From contig NZ_PGCK01000005.1 in the NCBI RefSeq assembly GCF_021023085.1, positions 1 to 64,000 on the forward strand: a stretch of 64,000 nt of DNA. The letters run 5' to 3'. How positions within the stretch are numbered: position 1 is the first letter of the stretch; every line of letters starts with the position of its first letter. The stretch is from Methanooceanicella nereidis (GTDB lineage Archaea; Halobacteriota; Methanocellia; Methanocellales; Methanocellaceae). The translations under genes were made by a program, and so were the position numbers. The notes under the pieces were generated by a model. It was not told where the DNA came from. It did no database searches and saw only the letters and a program-made list of their open reading frames with translations. Shown piece after piece: positions 51,156-60,161 of the stretch.

Positions 51156-51908
51156 TCAGACCAGCTTTTTCATCTCGCGAAAATCCATTACTCCCTTTAT
51201 GGCTTTTGTCTGTATTGGAATGCTGGCTTCCTGTACTGCCGCCATCGGGTTGGTACCGCCGGTGATGATAATGCCCATGTGATCCCTGTCGACCGATGCG
51301 CCCAGCACTGGAGTGTTCGGTTCACCCACTTCGAGAATGCCATAAAACCCTGCGGTCAAAAGTCGGTTCAGAGTGCGGTCGACCTCATCCTTGGCGGACA
51401 TCGGGACTTCCCTGAAGTTAGCGAGTATCTTTCCTGAACCGGTCTTCATCATCTCCCTTACGGACGTAAGGTCCTGGGACATGAGAACCTCGAGCGGGTC
51501 TATGGTAGTGCAGCTATAGCTGATTATGTCGGTGAACCTGATAGGCTCCCTGTCTTTAACCTGTACTATGCCGCCGAACTTTGGCCTCACAGGAATTCCG
51601 CTCTTCAACAGCACGCCGTCTATGGTGATGCTGCATGCGGTCGCGATCCCGGTCTTGCCCGCCGGTATGGTCAGTTCATGAAAAGTCTCGTTTTCGTCAA
51701 ATATCTTAACGTATGAGCATACTGAGAGTCCGCTGTACATGACCTGGCGGAAAATGTCGAGTGTCTGTTCCAGGTCTTTTTTATCCACGATCGACACATT
51801 GGCGATTATGTCCCCTACCCTTGTCTTCGGGTTAAAGGTCACCTGGTACATTATTGACTCTATCTTAGCGCTTGTGAACATCATTTCTTCTTCTCTAATT
51901 AGACTCAT
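51156..51908 (-). CDS. NrpR regulatory-domain protein without DNA-binding domain
   Basis: A 250-aa protein consisting of one NrpR regulatory domain (DUF128): YQVTFNPKTRVGDIIANVSI, ELTIPAGKTGIATACSITID, RFTDIISYSCTTIDPLEVL, then GFYGILEVGEPNTPVLGASV. In methanogens NrpR senses 2-oxoglutarate and represses nitrogen-fixation and ammonium-assimilation genes. Here the usual N-terminal helix-turn-helix is missing, as in the NrpRII protein of Methanosarcina, which acts with DNA-binding NrpRI. The start ATG 51908 is chosen over a TTG. It is divergent from the next gene and could control its own promoter region indirectly. Confidence 0.82.
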   Translation of the reverse strand: MSLIREEEMMFTSAKIESIMYQVTFNPKTRVGDIIANVSIVDKKDLEQTLDIFRQVMYSGLSVCSYVKIFDENETFHELTIPAGKTGIATACSITIDGVLLKSGIPVRPKFGGIVQVKDREPIRFTDIISYSCTTIDPLEVLMSQDLTSVREMMKTGSGKILANFREVPMSAKDEVDRTLNRLLTAGFYGILEVGEPNTPVLGASVDRDHMGIIITGGTNPMAAVQEASIPIQTKAIKGVMDFREMKKLV

Positions 51909-51980
51909 GGCAACCCACAATTTATTTATCTCTAAAGGTTATTTACTTTTGGATTAAAAATAAATCCGAAAGGAGTTACG

Positions 51981-53132
51981 ATGTCGAATAATTTACTAGA
52001 TGTCATAAAGGAAATTTTTAGCACCTACAATTACGCTGTAAGTGCTGGAAATCAAGGCTTTGACCTTCTAGCGAAGAAAACTAACAATACTGTGGCTATA
52101 AAGCTCTCTGACAGTATGTCCGTAGATGAGCTTGGCTCTTTTATGGGATCTTTCGGAGAGATGAATGCCAAAGGGCTTGTAGTCACGATGGGGTATTTCT
52201 CCGAAGATGTTAAGCTGTTCGCGAAGCAGCATGATATATTACTCTGGGAAAGGCCCGAGCTGGAAATGCAGATAGGAAAGGCCGTACTGATCAGCTTTGA
52301 GGGGAAGCCGGACCCGTTCATGGAAACCGCTGAGACCGCCAGCCAGCCGGCACAGAAAAAGGACATTTCGGCGATCACCCAGGAGCTTTATACCAGGGTG
52401 CCCGAGAAGGCAGAGAAGTCTTCGAAGAAACTTGCGAGCATACTGCCGGAAAAAGCTCAGGCCAAATCTGCAGCCAAGGCTGAGAAGCCCGAGCCCGTCA
52501 TTGAGCCGCAGGTAAATGAGCCTGCCAGTGAGATCATAGAGGCAGCAGCCGAAGAAGAGCCTGAAGATCTCAAGATCCCGCTGCATACTATCCCTATAAA
52601 GGTCAAGAGCACGGATGCGATCAAGATCGCAGGCAATATAGGCAGGGCAGAGGACGTAGAGTATTCGCTGAAGTTCATACCGTTCTGGAAATACAGTTAT
52701 AATGTCGATGTCCAGTCAAAATACAAGGATATAGTCGTTCCGCTCAAGTCAAAGGGCACGAAGATAATCAACGCGATAAATAAGAATGTCGATCCGGCGC
52801 CGACAATAAAGCCTGTCGAGTCTATAGACATACCTGACGCGCCATACAACATCGAGATGACCATCCTGACCCAGGAAGAAGCCCAGGCAATGGCCATGAA
52901 ATCAATAGTCGACGAGAGCAGCAAGACTATCAGGTTCAAGGCAACGATAGGTGAGGCTGCAATGGTAGAGCATAAAAAGTTCAGCCCGAAACCCGCGGAA
53001 GTAAAATTCGACATAGAGCTTCTATATATCCCGTTCTGGGCTGTCAGAAGCCATAAGGGGTACATAGAGATAAACGCCTACGATGGAAAGCCGTCAAAGA
53101 TGCCGATAGATGATGGTGCGGAGATACTGTAA
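51981..53132 (+). CDS. hypothetical protein with Mrr-like N-terminal domain
   Basis: A 383-aa protein. Residues 1-105 resemble a restriction endonuclease-like (Mrr/PD-(D/E)xK) domain: GNQGFDLLAKKTNNTVAIKL, then LVVTMGYFSEDVKLFAKQHD. Residues about 120-210 are Ala/Glu/Pro-rich linker. The rest is a beta-rich region with two similar segments, KFIPFWKYSYNVDVQSKYK and LLYIPFWAVRSHKGYIEINA. AGGAG precedes the ATG. The function is not recognised. It is divergent from the NrpR-domain gene. Confidence 0.65.
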   Translation: MSNNLLDVIKEIFSTYNYAVSAGNQGFDLLAKKTNNTVAIKLSDSMSVDELGSFMGSFGEMNAKGLVVTMGYFSEDVKLFAKQHDILLWERPELEMQIGKAVLISFEGKPDPFMETAETASQPAQKKDISAITQELYTRVPEKAEKSSKKLASILPEKAQAKSAAKAEKPEPVIEPQVNEPASEIIEAAAEEEPEDLKIPLHTIPIKVKSTDAIKIAGNIGRAEDVEYSLKFIPFWKYSYNVDVQSKYKDIVVPLKSKGTKIINAINKNVDPAPTIKPVESIDIPDAPYNIEMTILTQEEAQAMAMKSIVDESSKTIRFKATIGEAAMVEHKKFSPKPAEVKFDIELLYIPFWAVRSHKGYIEINAYDGKPSKMPIDDGAEIL

Positions 53133-53204
53133 CCCCGCATTATCTTTCCACAAGGTATTTGTATTAAACTATTAAGATTAGATTGTTCAATCAGGTGATA
53201 TAAA

Positions 53205-53522
53205 GTGGTAACAGTAACACCAAAAGCAGCGGAACAGATCAAGGGTCTGCTTGAAAGCCAGGGAAAAATGGAGGGCATGATCAGGATATATCTCGCAGGA
53301 TATGGTTGCAGCGGCCCCCAGTATGCACCGGCACTGGATATGGAAAAGAAAGAGGATGACGTAGCGATCAATTCCAATGGCATTAATCTGGTCTACAGTA
53401 AGGACCTCGATGACGACCTCAAAGAGTACGAGCTTGACTACATTGAAACGCCATACGGCAATGGTTTCATAGTCAGGAACCCGAACGCGGTCTGCGGCGA
53501 AGGCTGCAGCGGATGCCATTAA
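53205..53522 (+). CDS. HesB/IscA-family Fe-S protein
   Basis: A 105-aa A-type iron-sulfur carrier-like protein: VTVTPKAAEQIKGLLESQGK, LAGYGCSGPQYAPALDMEK, and a C-terminal VCGEGCSGCH. The cysteines in GCSGP and the CxxxCxxC end fit cluster binding, with a slightly different spacing from IscA (CGCGxSF). It may deliver or sense Fe-S clusters. The GTG start at 53205 has AGGTGAT six bases upstream. It follows the Mrr-like gene by 72 bp, possibly co-transcribed. Confidence 0.82.
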   Translation: MVTVTPKAAEQIKGLLESQGKMEGMIRIYLAGYGCSGPQYAPALDMEKKEDDVAINSNGINLVYSKDLDDDLKEYELDYIETPYGNGFIVRNPNAVCGEGCSGCH

Positions 53523-53545
53523 AAATTAAATTAACATCAGTGATC

Positions 53546-53623
53546 AAGGGAGTTTAAAGCCGATAATGCGATCATACTTTATCAGGCAAAAAACGCGTCA
53601 TCGTATCTCCTTAAAACTCCCTT
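53546..53623. terminator. long-stem inverted repeat between convergent genes
   Basis: AAGGGAGTTTAA and TTAAAACTCCCTT form a stem of about 12 bases around a 53-base loop, located between the HesB gene (+) and the rhodanese gene (-). Probably a shared, two-way terminator. Confidence 0.45.
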
Positions 53624-53693
53624 ACAGTTCTCATTTTTTGTTATTGATCTTTATAGATCTGACCTCTTTATAAAAAGTATAAGCGATGACCGT

Positions 53694-54065
53694 TCAGGTC
53701 ATCCTTCTTTCGCTTCTGTCGACACGGTTTCCGGCGTTGATCCAGCCTTCGAGACCTTCCTCGAAACTCCATACGTTCTTGAATTTCATGTCCATGAACC
53801 TTCGTGCGGCGTCGTCACACATCTTTGTATGTGTTGGTGTCCCGGTGGCATATACGATGATGTCCATGTTCTTGTCCATATCTTTCGCCAGGGACATGAT
53901 CTCAGGGTCGAATAGTGAGATCGCTCCGGGTATATGTCCCTTATCGAAAGCCTCGACCTCCCTGACATCTATCAATAAATGAGGTTTATCCTTTCTGTTT
54001 AACCGGTCTCTCAACTGGTTAGTGTTTATACTTCTCAGTTTTTGTTCGTACAAGTTTATCACCAT
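53694..54065 (-). CDS. rhodanese-like protein lacking the catalytic cysteine
   Basis: A 123-aa single rhodanese domain: PHLLIDVREVEAFDKGHIPG is the conserved start, FKNVWSFEEGLEGWINAG the end. In active enzymes the strand before the loop ends in a Cys (V-Y-C-x-x-G-x-R-S). Here the place reads IIVYATGTPTHTKM, with Ala instead of Cys. It is probably not a sulfurtransferase but a binding or regulatory version. The ATG is clear. Upstream begins the AT-rich flank of the CRISPR array. Confidence 0.82.
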   Translation of the reverse strand: MVINLYEQKLRSINTNQLRDRLNRKDKPHLLIDVREVEAFDKGHIPGAISLFDPEIMSLAKDMDKNMDIIVYATGTPTHTKMCDDAARRFMDMKFKNVWSFEEGLEGWINAGNRVDRSERRMT

Positions 54066-54396
54066 TTTAAAATAATAGGGTATTTATTTAAAATTCACCC
54101 GTTAAATAAGGTTATTTTAACGGTGTTTTGACAAAAATTAACCATAATTGGCGTTTATTGCTAATTTAGCCATGAATTTTGGTTATTTATTATAATATAA
54201 GCATATTTTGGCACTTAATAACTAATAGGATTACTGATCAGGGTTATTTATTAACATTCAATTGAAATATTGTTAAGGTCTGATTTATCATCAAAATCCT
54301 GATCGAAATAAAAAAAATTCCTAAAATATACGAAGATTTCTATTCATAACATACAGATGGGGATTATAAGAATGTGTTTATTGACCTCGACTGTAT
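54066..54396. other. AT-rich flank at the distal end of the CRISPR array
   Basis: No gene. It contains two imperfect inverted repeats: CCGTTAAATAA with TTATTTTAACGG (54098-54122), and AACCATAATTGGC with GCCATGAATTTTGGTT (about 54140-54190). Because the array is probably transcribed toward this side, these may end the pre-crRNA and hold the rhodanese promoter. Confidence 0.4.
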
Positions 54397-56255
54397 ATGT
54401 TCACCCCACGCATGTGGGGACCTTATCCTTCCAGTTAGCCGCGTACCGTTCCAGCGTCGGTTCACCCCCACGCATGTGGGGACCTTATCATTGAGTGTAC
54501 AACACTGCCGCCCACAAGCGGTTCACCCCCACGCATGTGGGGACCTTTCAGGTTACTGCGTCTTTGCCTGGTGTCGATACGGTTCACCCCCACGCATGTG
54601 GGGACCTTGTTGTTTGTGGGGACACTATAGATAAGCAGACGGTTCACCCCCACGCATGTGGGGACCTTTACGCTCAACACCCCTCTTCTCGTTGACATCG
54701 CGGTTCACCCCCACGCATGTGGGGACCTTTTCAATTTCTTGTTCTTTTTTTCGGTCCATTCGGTTCACCCCCACGCATGTGGGGACCTTTTTTTATTGAT
54801 CCCTGCAACTTTAGCCATAGTTCGGTTCACCCCCACGCATGTGGGGACCTTTCGCCTCTAGTTGGTCCTTTAATGGTGGCTCTCGGTTCACCCCCACGCA
54901 TGTGGGGACCTTTGTTTTGGATAAAAAGGCTTTTAGGGGTACAGCGGTTCACCCCCACGCATGTGGGGACCTTTCAGGGGATCGATAAGACTTATAATAT
55001 TATTCCGGTTCACCCCCACGCATGTGGGGACCTTGCTTTTACCTCTTCTTTATGAGAGTTTACATACGGTTCACCCCCACGCATGTGGGGACCTTTGGAT
55101 CATGTCCTTCGGCTCCCACTCGGCGACCGGTTCACCCCCACGCATGTGGGGACCTTTTCTAGGCCGGAACTATAACCCCCCGATCCGCCGGTTCACCCCC
55201 ACGCATGTGGGGACCTTCCGAGAGCCGCAGCGAGCCTTGTCGTTGATACCGGTTCACCCCCACGCATGTGGGGACCTTCTCGAAAGCCGCGTCTAATATC
55301 ATCGGTCTGACGGTTCACCCCCACGCATGTGGGGACCTTTGGAAACTGTCGAGGTCGCCCCGAGCAACGGCCGGTTCACCCCCACGCATGTGGGGACCTT
55401 GATGTATCCGCAAAATCAACTAATGCAGAACCCGGTTCACCCCCACGCATGTGGGGACCTTTGCGTAGACATTCCAGACGAACTAGACGAACGCGGTTCA
55501 CCCCCACGCATGTGGGGACCTTTATTTGCTATAACACAAGAACCGAGCATTGGACGGTTCACCCCCACGCATGTGGGGACCTTTAAAAAGCGAGGTAACG
55601 AACATGGAAAAAGATCGGTTCACCCCCACGCATGTGGGGACCTTTTTAATATTTTAGGCACTTTAACGGCTGTTGCCGGTTCACCCCCACGCATGTGGGG
55701 ACCTTGCAAGGACCAGGGTTCCCGCCTCGATGTTGAACGGTTCACCCCCACGCATGTGGGGACCTTCTCTCCTTCTCCACGGATAACTGGTCGGATACCG
55801 GTTCACCCCCACGCATGTGGGGACCTTCTCATCGTTAGAATAGGCGCGGATATAACCGACGGTTCACCCCCACGCATGTGGGGACCTTCTCTCCTTCTCC
55901 ACGGATAACTGGTCGGATACCGGTTCACCCCCACGCATGTGGGGACCTTCTCATCGTTAGAATAGGCGCGGATATAACCGACGGTTCACCCCCACGCATG
56001 TGGGGACCTTGTTAGCCTCGGCACAGATTATGATACGGGCGTCCGGTTCACCCCCACGCATGTGGGGACCTTCTCTTATCATCAAACATTTTTTCATTGA
56101 TGATCGGTTCACCCCCACGCATGTGGGGACCTTGCCTTGCAGAACTCGTCCGTCGCCACATGACACGGTTCACCCCCACGCATGTGGGGACCTTACCTTC
56201 AATGCAAGGTTTTACTGTTTTACCATCGGTTCACCCCCACGCATGTGGGGACCTT
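54397..56255 (-). CRISPR. type I-E CRISPR array, 31 repeats
   Basis: 29-bp repeats with the central CCCCCACGCATGTGGGG hairpin, and 30 spacers of 31-33 bp. On the minus strand the repeat ends in GTGAACCG, the place and size of the type I-E crRNA 5' handle, so the array is transcribed on the minus strand like the cas genes. The repeat at 54397-54424 is degenerate (ATG instead of CGG at one end, one C missing), marking the leader-distal end. Spacers 23-24 and 25-26 are identical pairs, so 28 spacers are unique. Cas6e should cut after the hairpin. Confidence 0.97.
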
Positions 56256-56282
56256 ACTACAAAAATTAGTCGATTTCAATTA
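56256..56282 (-). promoter_or_regulatory. very short putative CRISPR leader
   Basis: Only 27 bp of AT-rich sequence separates the cas2 stop codon from the first repeat. If the leader is at this side, most of its function must be encoded inside the 3' end of cas2, or the array is transcribed from further upstream together with cas2. Confidence 0.45.
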
Positions 56283-56573
56283 TTATGGTTTTTCCGGCCG
56301 AATTACTAAAGACAGTCCTTCAAAGTCACATATCGTTCTTGATGTATCACCAGAAGTTTCTATTTTATATCCTTGTTCGTTATTATATGAGTAAATCAGA
56401 ATAGATCCACCTTTTTTCGTATTTTTAATAATTTTCTCCCAAAGTTTGCTTCTAACAAGCGCAGAGATCTTTCCGACAAAAACGCCTGACTTAGGTTCGA
56501 TCATCCAGCGAGTCAACTCGCCGCGAAGAGACTGACTAACAGACTCAAGTATAAAAATAGATATTGATGCCAT
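56283..56573 (-). CDS. cas2: type I-E Cas2
   Basis: A 96-aa Cas2 of the type I-E (CT1978-like) subfamily. SISIFILESVSQSLRGELTR forms the first ferredoxin-like strand-helix, and MIEPKSGVFVGKISALVRSK the second. It binds Cas1 to make the spacer integration complex. Its nuclease activity is not needed for adaptation. GGATGATC precedes the ATG. It follows cas1 with nine bases between; the array follows after 27 bp. Confidence 0.93.
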   Translation of the reverse strand: MASISIFILESVSQSLRGELTRWMIEPKSGVFVGKISALVRSKLWEKIIKNTKKGGSILIYSYNNEQGYKIETSGDTSRTICDFEGLSLVIRPEKP

Positions 56574-56582
56574 ATGATCATC

Positions 56583-57524
56583 CTAATTACCATTTGAATA
56601 ATTAACGCCACCGGGCAGCGGTCCTGATTTAGGGTCCCAAACCTTGCTCGGCACAACCTGCTCCGAGTCAAAATCATCAAATATTAAATCAGAGGGGATT
56701 TTTACATCAAGAGCTCTTTCAATGTCAGGAACGATCCTTGATAAAAGATTTAATTCGTTAAACTTATCCCTGCATGCAAGGCGCACCCTTCTTTCAAGCC
56801 CCTCATCTCCATCTGCTGCTGCCGCCCTAAAAGATAATGGTATCGTAATACTTGCCTTATATAAATCCGCTATATCATAAACAAATGATAACTGTTTACC
56901 GGTATGGATAAAACCAAGCCCTGTCGAATAACCAATCGAGATTATGGCTGCGCTACATATACCATAAAGGCAGGAGTTCGCCACTGATAACGCGCGATTG
57001 ACCGGGTCAGCATTAGACCAGTTATTGGGGTCAAAATTTCTACCGGTCCATGGTACACCAGTATCCATACTTGCCAGAGCATATGTTTGCCGGACTCTCT
57101 GGCCTTCCATACCCCTTAGCTGCTGAATTGTAAGGTTCTCAGGTATCTGGTCATTGAATCTCATCCGGTACATACGTTCTACAACTTTTAGACGGAGAGA
57201 TGGGTTACTCACCAGTAGAGCCTGTCTTATCAATTTTGAAGAATGGCGGGTCTCGCCGAATCCCTGTGCATAAAAACGAATGCCACCTTCGCCGCACCAT
57301 GCAGCGAGACATCCGTTATCTGCCAATGTCTTTACTGCTTCGTGAGTAATACTTGTTCCCGGACCCATCATTAGCAAAGCAAGACTGGCACAGGGGACAC
57401 TGGTTCTCCCTCTTTCATCATGGATAGCTACTGCCTTATTTTCTCGATCGATTTTACAGTGCTCTACATAAAGGTAGCTCCACCCGTCCTCGACTCTCGG
57501 GAGTTCATGCAGATCTTTCGGCAT
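56583..57524 (-). CDS. cas1: type I-E Cas1 integrase
   Basis: A 313-aa metal-dependent integrase inserting new spacers. Catalytic residues are in place: Glu in QLRGMEGQRVRQTY (position 140 from the ATG used here), His in LGFIHTGKQLSF (207), and Asp in VYDIADLYK (217/220). The numbering almost equals Escherichia coli Cas1 (E141, H208, D221). The ATG at 57524 shares a base with the cas6e stop (TGATG), with GAGGGG upstream. Confidence 0.95.
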   Translation of the reverse strand: MPKDLHELPRVEDGWSYLYVEHCKIDRENKAVAIHDERGRTSVPCASLALLMMGPGTSITHEAVKTLADNGCLAAWCGEGGIRFYAQGFGETRHSSKLIRQALLVSNPSLRLKVVERMYRMRFNDQIPENLTIQQLRGMEGQRVRQTYALASMDTGVPWTGRNFDPNNWSNADPVNRALSVANSCLYGICSAAIISIGYSTGLGFIHTGKQLSFVYDIADLYKASITIPLSFRAAAADGDEGLERRVRLACRDKFNELNLLSRIVPDIERALDVKIPSDLIFDDFDSEQVVPSKVWDPKSGPLPGGVNYSNGN

Positions 57525-58273
57525 CAATCCCCTCTTGCTGAGGCAATAGATAAAAGTCCGAACCCATATGCTTTCCCACTACCTATCCCAGCTTTCAAGG
57601 TATCCTGAAATTTGCAGGCGTCGGTGACTATAAGTTTTCCTTCATAAAGTACGGAGACAAAGCTAAGCCTGTTATTGACAGTTCCGTTAGAACACTGATT
57701 ACCTTTTAAGTAAGCCCCTTTTTGTGGGCTTTCTTCTTTTACAAGTACATCGGCCAGTTCATGAATCGCCTTTGCTGCGATCAGTTCGAATCCTCCGTGA
57801 TCACCTTTACGCTTTAACCATGATATCTGTTCGGCCTCATTTTTTAGTGGCACTCTTTTTCCATTAGACTTAGGCTTGCCCAGTTTTATTTCCTCTACCC
57901 TAGACGTACCTACTTTTTTTGTAGGATTCGCCCTTAACCGGAATGTAAAAACGTCGCCGGATTTTATACCGCCATATTGTTCAGATATTTGTTTACATGC
58001 TGGATTTTCCAGATCCGTATCGATAAGAAGGTATCCTGCAGGTAAAGACGACCAGTCAGGATTCACCAGAGATTGTACAAGCAAAACTATAGCACCGCTT
58101 CGGGGATGAATGTCAAGCCTGTGAAGTACCCCGAACTTTTCTCTTGCATCCGCATCTTCTTCATTTAAGTCCGGATACCCGCCGAGGACCGTCCTGTGAA
58201 GTTCCTGACAATCCGCAAGGTCTCTTCTCACCGCTTTATTTCCGGGATTGAGTATTAATCTAGAGAGGTACAT
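57524..58273 (-). CDS. cas6e: Cas6e crRNA endonuclease
   Basis: A 249-aa repeat-specific RNase (CasE, Cse3) that cuts the pre-crRNA at the hairpin base and stays bound to the 3' end. MYLSRLILNPGNKAVRRDLA and the catalytic His in DCQELHRTVLGGYPD match; VLHRLDIHPRSGAIVLLVQS and FKDTLKAGIGSGKAYGFGLL (the glycine-rich RAMP loop, here LKAGIGSGKAYGFGLL) are present. The ATG has GGAGG upstream. It overlaps cas5e by 19 bases. Confidence 0.94.
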   Translation of the reverse strand: MYLSRLILNPGNKAVRRDLADCQELHRTVLGGYPDLNEEDADAREKFGVLHRLDIHPRSGAIVLLVQSLVNPDWSSLPAGYLLIDTDLENPACKQISEQYGGIKSGDVFTFRLRANPTKKVGTSRVEEIKLGKPKSNGKRVPLKNEAEQISWLKRKGDHGGFELIAAKAIHELADVLVKEESPQKGAYLKGNQCSNGTVNNRLSFVSVLYEGKLIVTDACKFQDTLKAGIGSGKAYGFGLLSIASARGD

Positions 58274-58983
58274 GTATCCTCCTTCATTATAGGTGCTTTA
58301 ATTTTGAAAATTCTAACATTTCTTATACCATACATGCGAACAGGGCTCTTTTGTACTCGGTCCGTCCTCATATAAGGCCCATTATGATCTTCTACGATGC
58401 ATTTGAGCTCTTCAGGATATTTTTCACGAACTTCACATGTATAAGAACTCCATGGATACTTTGCCAGCACATCATCGATAGACCCATAATCCTGTGTTAT
58501 TGTTTCAAATATTGGCCTGGTAGGCGGACAGGATTTTCTTCCGAGATAAATCGGCCATCGAGGATCTTCCATTGCATCTCTTATCTTATACAGGAGTTGA
58601 CCGGGACCTTCGATAGCGACCAGAAAAGATGCGTCTTCAATATATTCCCTTATTGATATTATTGTAGTAGGCTCACCGTCACTACCTTTGAACTTACCTT
58701 CGGCAGTGGGAAGTACTCCGTTTATTGTATGAAAGTCTTTAGAAATTTCGCCCGGATTTTCTATTCTTATACCTATCCGGAGGTTCTTATCAAGCTCTTC
58801 TACAAGTCTCGGATCATTTCTCGAATAACCCATAGCGCATCCTATCAGCCCGACAATGCCCGATTTTGACGGTTCTTCCCCTGTGTCTCTTATGTCCCAT
58901 TTTGCCTTGAGGCCCCATGACTGCATAGGCCCTTCTAGCCTTAAAATCAAGATAGGTGGATAATCCGTCATTAAACCACCCAT
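58255..58983 (-). CDS. cas5e: Cas5e Cascade subunit
   Basis: A 242-aa RAMP subunit (CasD) that caps the 5' handle of the crRNA. PPILILRLEGPMQSWGLKAK is the Cas5e opening signature, with GIVGLIGCAMGYSRND and GRKSCPPTRPIFE later. The start ATG overlaps the cas7e stop (TAATG); an internal ATG four codons downstream is an alternative. Confidence 0.94.
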   Translation of the reverse strand: MGGLMTDYPPILILRLEGPMQSWGLKAKWDIRDTGEEPSKSGIVGLIGCAMGYSRNDPRLVEELDKNLRIGIRIENPGEISKDFHTINGVLPTAEGKFKGSDGEPTTIISIREYIEDASFLVAIEGPGQLLYKIRDAMEDPRWPIYLGRKSCPPTRPIFETITQDYGSIDDVLAKYPWSSYTCEVREKYPEELKCIVEDHNGPYMRTDRVQKSPVRMYGIRNVRIFKIKAPIMKEDTCTSLD

Positions 58984-60161
58984 TAAAACGCCTTTTTAAT
59001 ACTGGATATAAGGTCATCGATGGACGGGCATTCATCTGCCCCGTTTATTCTTTTATTTCCAGTCGTAAACAGCAGCCTTTTTGTAGATTCAAGATTAAAT
59101 TTAGCAGTCTGAAGTTCAACCTCATTAATGAACTTATTTATGCTATCCTCGATCAAGTCAACGCTATTCGATGGTTTCGCTGGCCTGATGAAAGCATTTG
59201 CAAAACTTACAGGAGTCTTTTTCGGCCTGATCTCTACGAGTATCATACTTGGTAACTGATGAGCTGCAAAGCTGTTCTGTTTACCGCTTGGGGTCGTATA
59301 AATCGCGGCTTTTATGAATGCGCTTATTGTAACGGAAGCTATTTTTTTGGCATTTTCAAGAGCTTCTTCGTATGCCTTTTTCTCGGCTTCATCCGATTTT
59401 TCTCCCGGTTTGATGCCTGCGAGATTTTCAACGAATGATTCGTAATCAAGTGAGAAATATTTATAATAGCAAGCCGAATTAAATTGAACGTCACCGATCA
59501 TATCAGCTCCTGTATCTTCATTATTATTTTTTTGAAGATCATCGACTGCGGTGAAATAATCGAACTCGTGATCCATCTTGTTCGTCGATAATGCATGGGC
59601 TACCTGCATGGATGCCTCAACGTTCATGAACGCATCTGAAGTGGTCATACGCCCGAATAAAGCAATATCGGGAGTTATGGGACGCCAGCCCTTAAGTTCT
59701 GCTTTTTTCTGAAGGTCGGCAGCTTTAATTTTCTTAAATTCTTCGACACTGTCGGAAGTTTTAATTGCATCCTTCATTACTTCGGCAACTGCATCGATGT
59801 CTTTTTGTGTTATAAACATCGTCTGTGCAGTGTTCAATTCACCTTCTCGCTCCTTCCCGTCTTTTGTACCGAAACCGGTTGCCTTTTCTGCGGCCATATT
59901 AGCCATTTTTTCATCAATGCCTTCACTCAATAATTTCTGTTTCACCAGTTCCGGCAGCCTTCTAGTCCTCATCGCGAGTCCGATATCTTTCATCTCTTCC
60001 TGGAATATTTCAGAGGCCCTGATGCTTCGCTTTATGCTCTGGCTGGATATTCGCGACCTTCTGATCCCTCCGAACATGCAATCTTTAGGGCTTCCTGTAT
60101 CATCCCTGTTCAGATTACAGGGAGCGTGATTCTGTATCATGTGTATCTCAATTAATTTCAT
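58983..60161 (-). CDS. cas7e: Cas7e backbone subunit of Cascade
   Basis: A 392-aa protein (CasC, Cse4) present in six copies along the crRNA. KLIEIHMIQNHAPCNLNRDD and GGIRRSRISSQSIKRSIRAS are the family start. DIALFGRMTTSDAFMNVEAS and QVAHALSTNKMDHEFDYFTA follow, then SFANAFIRP near the C-terminus. The size is about 30 residues above E. coli Cas7. Its ATG overlaps the cse2 stop by four bases. Confidence 0.95.
   Translation of the reverse strand: MKLIEIHMIQNHAPCNLNRDDTGSPKDCMFGGIRRSRISSQSIKRSIRASEIFQEEMKDIGLAMRTRRLPELVKQKLLSEGIDEKMANMAAEKATGFGTKDGKEREGELNTAQTMFITQKDIDAVAEVMKDAIKTSDSVEEFKKIKAADLQKKAELKGWRPITPDIALFGRMTTSDAFMNVEASMQVAHALSTNKMDHEFDYFTAVDDLQKNNNEDTGADMIGDVQFNSACYYKYFSLDYESFVENLAGIKPGEKSDEAEKKAYEEALENAKKIASVTISAFIKAAIYTTPSGKQNSFAAHQLPSMILVEIRPKKTPVSFANAFIRPAKPSNSVDLIEDSINKFINEVELQTAKFNLESTKRLLFTTGNKRINGADECPSIDDLISSIKKAF

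Noticed and set aside
54397-56255. Self-targeting spacers matching other parts of the window
   Set aside because: I compared the spacers by eye with genes and repeats here and saw no match; a computed search would be needed to be certain.
54374-56394. Many open frames on both strands with repeated HPHACGDL or SPPRMWGP strings
   Set aside because: They are translations of the CRISPR repeats; the period of about 61 bases and the lack of codon structure in spacers rule out coding.
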